A DNA stretch of 20,068 nt, from positions 1-20,068 of the forward strand of contig CAYLJO010000115.1 in assembly GCA_964383905.1 (NCBI GenBank). The letters are read 5' to 3'. Below are positions 7,651-14,075 of the stretch, in pieces. Position 1 is the first letter of the stretch; each line of letters begins with the position of its first letter. The position numbers and the translations under genes were made by a program. This DNA comes from CAYLJO01 sp964383905. GTDB lineage: Bacteria; Acidobacteriota; Blastocatellia; Pyrinomonadales; Pyrinomonadaceae. The notes under the pieces were generated by a model. It saw nothing but the letters and a program-made list of their open reading frames with translations. It had not been told where the DNA came from and made no database searches.

Positions 7651-8030
7651 TTCCCACCTCCCCTTTGGTAAAGCTCGCTATCACTTGGGGAGATATCTAT
7701 ACCTCTTATTGCCGGGCACTTTGGGGAGAGCCCATTACGGGTTGTCGCCAGGCGCCGGCACCCCGGAGCACCCAATAGTACAAAACTGGCAATCGAATTT
7801 GGCTTCCAGAAAAATGCGGAGAGTTGCCGCGAGGGCGGCTTGAGGTTACCACCTTCGACGCGATCGAAAGCGGTAAGCGGGCGGAAGTTAATACCTTAAT
7901 GGCCCTCATGGACCATACCTGATTGTGTTGGAAAACCTTACTTGAGCCGGCATACGGATGGGAACGATTACCCATCTATGCTGCCGCCTCAAAGAGATTG
8001 GTAATCACCTTCCCTACCCACCATCTTTGG
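7651..8030. other. intergenic region between kinase 3' end and hydroxylase 5' end
   Basis: The region holds the upstream sequence of the hydroxylase gene (strong ribosome site near 7658-7666, minus strand) and a hairpin at 7950-7981. One plus-strand frame ending in TGA at about 7921 reads VTTFDAIESGKRAEVNTL and then MALMDHT. It looks protein-like but has no recognisable start or family, and may be the eroded end of a lost gene. No RNA gene is visible. Confidence 0.35.
7950..7981 (-). terminator. candidate transcription terminator hairpin downstream of the kinase gene
   Basis: GCATA, a two-base bulge (CG) and GATGGG pair with CCCATC and TATGC around an eight-base loop, giving an 11-base-pair stem about 50 bases past the kinase stop. 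On the minus strand only a short TTTT follows, about a dozen bases on, so the terminator is imperfect. The hairpin itself is clear; its role is inferred from position. Confidence 0.4.
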
Positions 8031-10199
8031 CTACCCACTGGCCCTCCCCGTACGTCTCGCGACGCGCTGAATGCCGGCCCCGGGCGGTGAGTCGCGCCGC
8101 CGTGAGAACTGCGTTTTGGCCTCCGCGCGCTGACTCTTATTGTCTCCCATATTTTTTCTCAGAGCGCTCTCGCTCACGTTGCGCTCGCCGATGATCTTCC
8201 AGCCGGCGTCCGTCTTCAGCCACCGCAACTCCTGCACGGCTTCCCCACGGATGTTTTGTTTGCCTTTGATCACGTACTGTTTACGAAAGAGCATGGTCGC
8301 CGTGCGGCCGTCGCCGTCGAGCGTGATCTCAGGCTCGCTCGCGCGCATGTCAATCGAGCGCGCCTTGGCAAAAACATGACTCTTATGAGCGCGCACGTCG
8401 GCGCGTGAGGCGTTGTGCGAGCGGTAAAAAGTGTCCACCTTTGGCATATAGAGGATCATCTGTTTCTCGACATCCCGCGTGTTGGTCGCCGCTAACCATT
8501 GGTCGCGCGCCGCCAGCAGTGCGGCACGTTCTTTCTTCGCAAGCTGCGGCCTTTTAGTCTCCGCCGGCCGCAAACTTTTAGCCTCCACAATCGGTGAGCT
8601 GTCTGTCTTTACAGGCAGCAAACCCTCTGTTTTGACGAGCGGTGAGCCGTCTGCCCCTGCAGCGGGCAGGCTTTCTGAGATGGTGGTAGAGGTGGTTGTT
8701 ACCTGTTGAGGCGGGCTGACGACTGGCGGAGGCGCTTGGACCGAAACGGCAGGCGAGGCTGATGTAAGCAGCAAGGGCACGAGCCGCGGAATGAGCCACA
8801 GACCGCTGATGACGCCGAAGACGATCGCCACCACACCGAAGCCGGCGTAGACGAACAGGCGATGCCGTCCTGTGACGGGTGTGTTAGCTATATTTGAATC
8901 GACCAGCGCTGGCGCTCCCATGTCAACTTCTATGGGCGATGATGAGGCTGCCCATAGCGGCGAGTCCGTACGCTCGATCGCTTGCTCGACGGCTGCCTCA
9001 TGAGCGGTGGCGGCACTGGCGGTGACCTCATTTGACGCGTCATGATGATCTTCCGGCAGCACGTCCGGATCTTTAATTGGGAGGTAATTCGGGCGGTAAT
9101 CTTCCAATTCGTACTCTTGGACAGGTGAATCAACCTTCTGAACAGGGGCAGGCAGCGGAATCGTGTAAGCTGGGGGTGGCGTACTTATTGCACTGCCGGG
9201 GGGCGGGCCGGCCAAAGCCGTGACATTAGGATTGAACATATCCCGCGAAGCAAGCGGCTCCGGTTTCTCAACCATCCGCAATTGACGCGCAACCTCTGCC
9301 GCCGTGTACGGTCGCGCCGAAGCCCTTCCGTCCAGCGATTGCATCACGAGTTTAGACAATTGCTCCGGCACATCCGGACGAAATTCTGTGAGCGATGGCG
9401 GCCCTTCCGTTTTAAGGGCAGATGCCGTCCCTGCCGGTACGTCGAGGGGCACTCTCCCGGCAAGCATCTCATAGAGAATCACGCCGAGGCTATAGATATC
9501 GGAGCGCTCATCGAAATTGCGGCCCACACGCTGCTCGGGCGCCATGTAGCATGACTCACCGGTAGGCGGTTCCGTAGGAGTGAACACATCTTTACCTACC
9601 AAGGGTTGCCTGCGGAGCTTGGCGAAACCGAAATCAGTAACTTTTGCCTCTAAGCGCTCGTGATAATCCTGTGCCACAATAATGTTGGACGGTTTGAGGT
9701 CGCCGAGCACAACGCCACAGTGATGCGCGGCCTGCAGCCCATCCGCTACCTGCCGTGCAAGGCGGACGGCGGAGGCTGTAGGAAGCGGTCCGATACCGTC
9801 CATGTACGCGCGCAAGGTTTGTCCGGCGACTAACTCGGTGACAATGTAAGTTGTGCCATCCGGCAACAACCCGTAGTCATACGTCTTGGCTACACGCTGA
9901 TGATTAACGCGGGTGTTGAGGTGGGCGGCAGCCAGTGCCTCTCGCCGGAACTGTTTGAGTGCTTCCGGGTCGGTGACCGAATCGGGCAGGAGGAGTTTGA
10001 TAGCAACAGGGCGGTCCGTTTCAAGGTGCGTGCCTGCATAGATGTCACTCGTGCCGGCGCGGGCAAGCAGACGGTCCAAGCTGTATTTCTGGGTGATGAG
10101 GCGCGTGCCCGGTCGCGACGGAGCGAGCGCCGCTTGATCATAAATGCACAAAGCATACGCATCTTCGTAACACTGCTGGCAGGTAGGGCAAAGCTTCAT
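8031..10199 (-). CDS. transmembrane Ser/Thr protein kinase with atypical catalytic loop and C-terminal extracytoplasmic domain
   Basis: A 722-residue Hanks-type kinase. Order of parts: a zinc-ribbon-like N-terminus (C4, C7, then CIYD at 18-21); a kinase domain at about 38-310; a long Pro-rich linker; one transmembrane helix at about 447-478; a Pro/Thr/Lys-rich stalk; and a C-terminal NTF2-like domain at about 558-690 (RDQWLAATNTRDVEKQM, RADVRAHKSHVF, WKIIGER). The VAIK lysine (68), the FRREAL glutamate (87), DLKPSN (Asp167, Asn172), DFG (189-191) and APEQ are present. The HRD motif reads LGD, so it lacks the usual His and Arg. The glycine loop is degenerate (LARAGTSDIYAG). It may be a non-RD kinase of altered activity. 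The C-terminal domain probably senses something outside the cytoplasm. It appears monocistronic, with AAGG about ten bases before the ATG. Confidence 0.9.
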   Translation of the reverse strand: MKLCPTCQQCYEDAYALCIYDQAALAPSRPGTRLITQKYSLDRLLARAGTSDIYAGTHLETDRPVAIKLLLPDSVTDPEALKQFRREALAAAHLNTRVNHQRVAKTYDYGLLPDGTTYIVTELVAGQTLRAYMDGIGPLPTASAVRLARQVADGLQAAHHCGVVLGDLKPSNIIVAQDYHERLEAKVTDFGFAKLRRQPLVGKDVFTPTEPPTGESCYMAPEQRVGRNFDERSDIYSLGVILYEMLAGRVPLDVPAGTASALKTEGPPSLTEFRPDVPEQLSKLVMQSLDGRASARPYTAAEVARQLRMVEKPEPLASRDMFNPNVTALAGPPPGSAISTPPPAYTIPLPAPVQKVDSPVQEYELEDYRPNYLPIKDPDVLPEDHHDASNEVTASAATAHEAAVEQAIERTDSPLWAASSSPIEVDMGAPALVDSNIANTPVTGRHRLFVYAGFGVVAIVFGVISGLWLIPRLVPLLLTSASPAVSVQAPPPVVSPPQQVTTTSTTISESLPAAGADGSPLVKTEGLLPVKTDSSPIVEAKSLRPAETKRPQLAKKERAALLAARDQWLAATNTRDVEKQMILYMPKVDTFYRSHNASRADVRAHKSHVFAKARSIDMRASEPEITLDGDGRTATMLFRKQYVIKGKQNIRGEAVQELRWLKTDAGWKIIGERNVSESALRKNMGDNKSQRAEAKTQFSRRRDSPPGAGIQRVARRTGRASG

Positions 10200-10581
10200 A
10201 AGAGTAGACCTTGAGATGTGGACTGGGTTCGTAGGGGAGAGATTTGAGCTAGCGGAGCGCCACCGGCATCATTCGCAAATTAACCGAAAAACTTTGGCAG
10301 CGCAGTAAATTTCTTTATCCCACCCTCCTGAGGTCGCTAATGGCCTCTTCGAGCAGGACGCTGTTGATGTGCACCCATCATCGCGCGGAAAGGTACGGCC
10401 TGTCAACCGGTCAACATGTCCTCTTCGGGTAGATGTGCCCGTCTATAAACGCGCCGTAAGCCATTTCTCACCGCAACCAAGTTATGGCATATTCTCACCA
10501 CAGATAAAGGTCGCGGCTTCTTGCGGCATCTTTTCAGTTGGCGGAATGAACCGACGGCATCTTTCAGGATTTGGAGCGAAG
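10200..10581. other. divergent intergenic region between kinase and TPR-relic genes
   Basis: This spacer should hold the upstream signals for the kinase (minus strand) and the exported TPR-type relic (plus strand). An open frame can be extended upstream to 10369, but it lacks a ribosome site and its residues look random, so I leave it as non-coding. A short directly repeated TCAAC flanks CGG near 10402-10414. No clear promoter with both -35 and -10 boxes was found. Confidence 0.35.
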
Positions 10582-10956
10582 ATGATGACACCTCGCTTAC
10601 ACTCGTGGATAAGGTTTGGCGTATTAGTTATGATTCTGATACTTGCCGGCGGTAGCACCTTATTGGCACAGGATATTAAGGGCGGTGCGGCCGAGATTGG
10701 AAAGCGCCCGGCTAACCAACCCGGACGACGACGCCCCCGAGCGAATCAGCCGCGACGCGCAGCACGGAACCCGGACACTGAAGCCGAACCTGTTCAGCCC
10801 AAACCGGTGGTAAACCAGCAGGTAGAGGATGCCCTTCGGCTGGGCCTGGCATAGGTAAGTATAAAGAATAAGAGTGCGGCGATGGAGCAGTACCAGGCGC
10901 TCGAGAGGCTAAATAAGGGGACGGCGGGCCTTCTTCTGAGCAAGATAAAGGACTGA
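10582..10956 (+). pseudogene. truncated exported TPR-type protein interrupted by an amber codon
   Basis: Translation from ATG at 10582 (GGAG five to six bases upstream) gives a signal peptide (RFGVLVMILILAGGSTLLAQ), a basic/Pro-rich linker (NQPGRRRPRANQPRRAARNP) and QQVEDALRLGLA. It then hits TAG at 10852-10854. The same frame continues after the TAG for 33 more codons as VSIKNKSAAMEQYQALERL and so on to TGA at 10954-10956. GLA-stop-VSIKNKSAAMEQYQALERLN closely resembles one TPR unit with a Tyr codon expected at the stop (GLAYVS). So the TAG is probably a nonsense mutation in a formerly longer TPR protein that has also lost internal repeats. If translated as is, the product is a 90-residue exported basic protein. 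Assignment is by repeat pattern only. Confidence 0.55.
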
Positions 10957-11251
10957 CGGCGCGCTCTGTCGGGCGTCAGTTGACCCTGTCAGGTTTCGGC
11001 AATAGCTTGGTGGAATTCATGCGACCGTCACGAAATCCGGATGACGATAATCTTACCTATGAACAGAATTCAGGTTGACACGTAAGTTAACCAGTGGATA
11101 CCCTGCTCCCCGTTAATTGGGGGTGGGGCTTGGTTGGCAGACAGCCATCCACTCGAAGTTAGCTTGCAGGCGGCCGGCGGGGCAGTTTGTGCGCTCCTGG
11201 TAAATCACCCCGTGGCTTTTACGGTTTCGATCTCTTCGGTAAAGGTGCATC
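10957..11251. other. intergenic region upstream of the radical SAM gene
   Basis: No gene is seen. A six-base stem (CTGACG at 10953-10958, CGTCAG at 10974-10979) straddles the end of the TPR relic but has no U-run. I searched by eye for the conserved boxes of a cobalamin riboswitch, since the next gene is probably B12-dependent, and did not find them. Confidence 0.35.
11075..11102 (+). promoter_or_regulatory. possible sigma-70-type promoter for the radical SAM / methyltransferase operon
   Basis: A perfect TTGACA at 11075-11080 is followed after 16 bases by GATACC (11097-11102), a weak -10 match. It lies about 150 bases before the radical SAM start codon on the same strand. The -35 is good and the -10 is poor, so this remains tentative. 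Confidence 0.25.
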
Positions 11252-13036
11252 GTGATTGAGCCTAATGGAAGGCAGAAGCGACGTTTCTGCCTCGTCCTCA
11301 TCAAGCCGTCGCACTACGACGATGACGGCTACGTCATCCAGTGGTTTCGCTCGGCGATTCCCTCGAACTCGCTCGCCGTATTGTACGGGCTCGCGCTGGA
11401 GTGCGCCGAACAAAAGGAGCTCGGCGACGACATCGTAATGGAGATCCACGCCTTCGACGAATCCAACACGCGCATCCGCCCGGCGCGGATCGCCTCGCTC
11501 GTCGAAGGCGCCGACGCCGGGATAGTAATGTTGGTCGGCGTCCAGTCGAACCAGTTTCCGCGGGCGCTCGACATCGCGGCCCCGCTGCGGCGCCGCGGCA
11601 TCATGGTCGTGACCGGCGGCTTTCACGTCTCCGGCACCATCGCCATGCTCAAAGAGCGCGACCCCGAAGTTCAACGCGCCGCAGAGATGGGCATCTCGTT
11701 GTTCGCCGGCGAGGCCGAAGGCCGCCTGGGTCAGGTGTTGCGCGACGCCTTGGAGGGGAGGCTGGCGCCGCTCTACAATTTCATGAGCGATTTGCCGGAC
11801 CTCGAAGGGGCCGCGATGCCACTGCTGCCGGCCGAAAGGGTTAGGCTGACCGCAGGCTCGACGACGAGCTTCGATGCCGGGCGGGGCTGCCCCTTTACCT
11901 GCTCCTTCTGCACGATCATCAACGTCCAGGGGCGCAAATCGCGGCGGCGCTCACCCGATGACGTAGAGCGGATCGTGCGGGCGAACCTCGCCCAGGGTCT
12001 CCACCGGTTCTTCATCACCGACGACAATTTTGCTCGCAACAAGGACTGGGAGCCAATCATGGATCGACTCATCCACCTGCGCGAGGTCGAAAAACTGGAG
12101 ATGAGTCTCACCATCCAGGTGGATACGTTGTGCCACCGGCTCCCAAACTTCATCGAGAAAGCCGCCCGGGCCGGCGTCAAGCGCGTCTTCATCGGGCTCG
12201 AGAACATCAACCCGGACAGCCTCATCGGCGCCAGGAAACGCCAGAACAAGATCACCGAGTACCGCCGGATGCTGCTCGCCTGGAAGCAGGCAAAGGTGGT
12301 GACCTATTGCGGCTATATTATCGGCTTTCCCAACGACACGCCGGAAAGGATCCTGTATGATATCCGGGTCATCCAGAAGGAGCTGCCCGTTGACCTCCTC
12401 GAATTTTTCTATTTGACGCCGTTGCCCGGCTCCGAGGATCATCGCAAGCTGCACGAGGCCGGGGTTGTGATGGATCCGGACCTGAACAAGTACGACGTCA
12501 ACCACGTCACCACGGGGCATCCGCGCATGTCGCGCGAGGAGTGGGACCGAGCCTACCGGTCGGCGTGGGAGACCTACTATTCGACCAGGCACGTGAAAAC
12601 GGTGCTCAGGCGGGCGATTGCGACCGGAACCAGTCCGGGCAAGGCAATGTTTTTTATGGTCTGGTTCAAGGGCTGCATCGGCATCGAGAAAATCCACCCA
12701 CTCGAGGGAGGGTATCTACGCCTCAAGTTCCGTCGTGATCGAAGGTCCGATCTGCCGATCGAACCGGCCCTGCTGTTCTACCCGAAGTACGTGGCCGGAA
12801 CGATGTGGAAGCAGATCCGGTGGATCTCACTTTATACGCGGCTGCGGCTGATCTATCGCATGATCCGGCGCGACCCGCGCCGCCACGAGTATACGGACCT
12901 CGCGCTGACGCCGGTAGTGGATGACGAGACCGAGACCAGAGAGCTGTTCCAGTCAGAGGTTGCGCGGGCTTATGTGGGGCAGACGCGGCGACTCGAGAAA
13001 ATTCGCCGTGGTGAAGGGGCCGGATCTCCGCATTGA
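11252..13036 (+). CDS. cobalamin-type (B12-binding domain) radical SAM protein
   Basis: A 594-residue protein. Residues about 10-165 form a B12-binding-like Rossmann region (CLVLIKPSHYDDDGYVIQW, IVMLVGVQSNQF, MVVTGGFHVSG, LFAGEAEGR). A radical SAM barrel follows, with the 4Fe-4S motif CPFTCSFC (Cys213, 217, 220), and then FFITDDNFARN, FIGLENINPD and GYIIGFPNDTPE. The basic C-terminal part (about 440-594) matches no domain I know. Class B radical SAM enzymes use cobalamin and SAM for C-methylation or rearrangement, but the substrate here is unknown. A canonical DxHxxG cobalamin-His motif is not visible, so base-off or His-off binding is possible. The start is GTG with AAAGGTG about six bases upstream. 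The methyltransferase starts 36 bases after its stop, so both are probably one operon. G+C in this gene looks higher than in its flanks. Confidence 0.88.
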   Translation: MIEPNGRQKRRFCLVLIKPSHYDDDGYVIQWFRSAIPSNSLAVLYGLALECAEQKELGDDIVMEIHAFDESNTRIRPARIASLVEGADAGIVMLVGVQSNQFPRALDIAAPLRRRGIMVVTGGFHVSGTIAMLKERDPEVQRAAEMGISLFAGEAEGRLGQVLRDALEGRLAPLYNFMSDLPDLEGAAMPLLPAERVRLTAGSTTSFDAGRGCPFTCSFCTIINVQGRKSRRRSPDDVERIVRANLAQGLHRFFITDDNFARNKDWEPIMDRLIHLREVEKLEMSLTIQVDTLCHRLPNFIEKAARAGVKRVFIGLENINPDSLIGARKRQNKITEYRRMLLAWKQAKVVTYCGYIIGFPNDTPERILYDIRVIQKELPVDLLEFFYLTPLPGSEDHRKLHEAGVVMDPDLNKYDVNHVTTGHPRMSREEWDRAYRSAWETYYSTRHVKTVLRRAIATGTSPGKAMFFMVWFKGCIGIEKIHPLEGGYLRLKFRRDRRSDLPIEPALLFYPKYVAGTMWKQIRWISLYTRLRLIYRMIRRDPRRHEYTDLALTPVVDDETETRELFQSEVARAYVGQTRRLEKIRRGEGAGSPH

Positions 13037-13072
13037 CCTAAATCTTCTTAAGAGACCGGATGTGGGAGGAAA

Positions 13073-13912
13073 ATGTCGGGCTGCCTACATTCGCTAGATC
13101 AGGGCATGGCTATGACTACAGATCATAGTCAGCGGCGGGTCACATTCGATCAGGTCGCACTACTGTATGATCAGGCTCGGCCGGGATACCCAGCAGCCCT
13201 TTTCGATGATGTGGTCGCGCTGTCGCGCATTCCACCGGGCGGCCGTATTCTTGAAATTGGCTGTGGCACCGGACAAGCTACTATCAAGTTTGCTCGTCGT
13301 GGCTATCACATCCACTGCATTGAAATGGGCGCGAATCTCGCCGCCGTTGCCCGGATCAATCTCGCCGCTTACCCCAGGGCGGGCGTATCCGTCGCCGCAT
13401 TTGAGACATGGCTGATCAAGGACGCAACATTTGACCTGGCCGTCTCGGCAACGGCCTTTCATTGGATCGACCCGGCGGTGCGCTACCGGAAGACAGTACA
13501 AGCTCTCAAACCCGGGGGCGCCATCGCCTTGTTCTGGAACAAGCATGTGCAGACTAAGATCAGCGCAGACTTTTTCCAGGCGGTGCAAGCGGTCTACATG
13601 CGCGAGGCTCCCGACATGGCGCAGGGATTTCCAGGGCCGCCCCACCCGAACGATGTTCCAGAGCCGATCAAAGAGGAAATTGACCAGACTGGTCTGTTCG
13701 GGGAAGTGACCGTACGAAGGTATAAATGGGATTTGGTGTATGACGCGCTCAGCTACACCAACCTGCTGAACACTTATTCTGATCACCGGTGCCTGGAAGA
13801 TGCTAAACGGGAACTGCTCTTCCGTGCCATAATCGAGTTGATGGACACGCAGTTTGGAGGCTACATCACGAAGGAATATCTCACAATCCTGTACGTCGCG
13901 CATCGAAAATAG
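13073..13912 (+). CDS. class I SAM-dependent methyltransferase
   Basis: A 279-residue cytosolic Rossmann-fold methyltransferase. VTFDQVALLYDQARPGYP (about 23-40) is the usual lead helix of the UbiE/TAM-like group. ILEIGCGTGQAT (59-70) is the SAM-binding motif I, HCIEMGANL is the acidic post-I strand, and FDLAVSATAFHWID is motif II/III. ALKPGGAIALFWN follows. The C-terminal cap (about 165-260) would set substrate choice, which is not readable. GGAGG lies three bases before the ATG at 13073, which is close; in-frame ATGs at 13106 and 13112 are alternatives that would drop a non-conserved N-terminus. It lies 36 bases after the radical SAM gene on the same strand, suggesting both modify the same or related small molecules. 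It ends in TAG. Confidence 0.88.
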   Translation: MSGCLHSLDQGMAMTTDHSQRRVTFDQVALLYDQARPGYPAALFDDVVALSRIPPGGRILEIGCGTGQATIKFARRGYHIHCIEMGANLAAVARINLAAYPRAGVSVAAFETWLIKDATFDLAVSATAFHWIDPAVRYRKTVQALKPGGAIALFWNKHVQTKISADFFQAVQAVYMREAPDMAQGFPGPPHPNDVPEPIKEEIDQTGLFGEVTVRRYKWDLVYDALSYTNLLNTYSDHRCLEDAKRELLFRAIIELMDTQFGGYITKEYLTILYVAHRK

Positions 13913-13957
13913 GCGTGACATGCGTGCTTTTCAACGCGCCTAATCGTAACAACCTTG

Positions 13958-13974
13958 TCTACCTATAAGGTAGA
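13958..13974. repeat. short perfect inverted repeat (7-bp stem, 3-base loop)
   Basis: TCTACCT, ATA, AGGTAGA forms a perfect inverted repeat between the methyltransferase stop and the TonB receptor start. It has no following U-run, so it fits an operator about as well as a weak terminator. It lies about 100 bases before the receptor GTG. Confidence 0.4.
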
Positions 13975-14075
13975 TGCCCTGTTAATATTTGTAACCTCTT
14001 TCACCTACTGCTCGGTTAAAGACCAAGGGGGAATGCTGCCTTATTCGCGATCCCACGATACGGGGGAAACTTCAC

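Noticed and set aside
7860..7900. Short 16S-rRNA-like string (AAGTTAATACCTT)
   Set aside because: The match is about 13 bases and the flanks do not continue it, so it is probably chance.
10369..10581. Upstream extension of the TPR-type relic frame
   Set aside because: A signal peptide and a GGAG site support the start at 10582. The extension has no ribosome site and would bury the signal peptide.
3589..10854. Two in-frame TAG codons (3589-3591 and 10852-10854) as possible amber recoding
   Set aside because: Intact genes here end in TAG (nucleotidyltransferase, VWA protein, methyltransferase), so TAG works as a stop. The transporter also carries a frameshift and a truncation, so decay is the simpler reading.
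10957..11251. Cobalamin riboswitch upstream of the B12-type radical SAM gene
   Set aside because: The conserved B12-box core was not found on reading the spacer. A covariance-model search would be decisive.
11951..12697. 248-codon minus-strand open frame
   Set aside because: It is antisense to the radical SAM gene, which has clear conserved motifs throughout.
13160..13921. 253-codon minus-strand open frame
   Set aside because: It is antisense to the methyltransferase with its intact SAM-binding motif, and shows no family features of its own.
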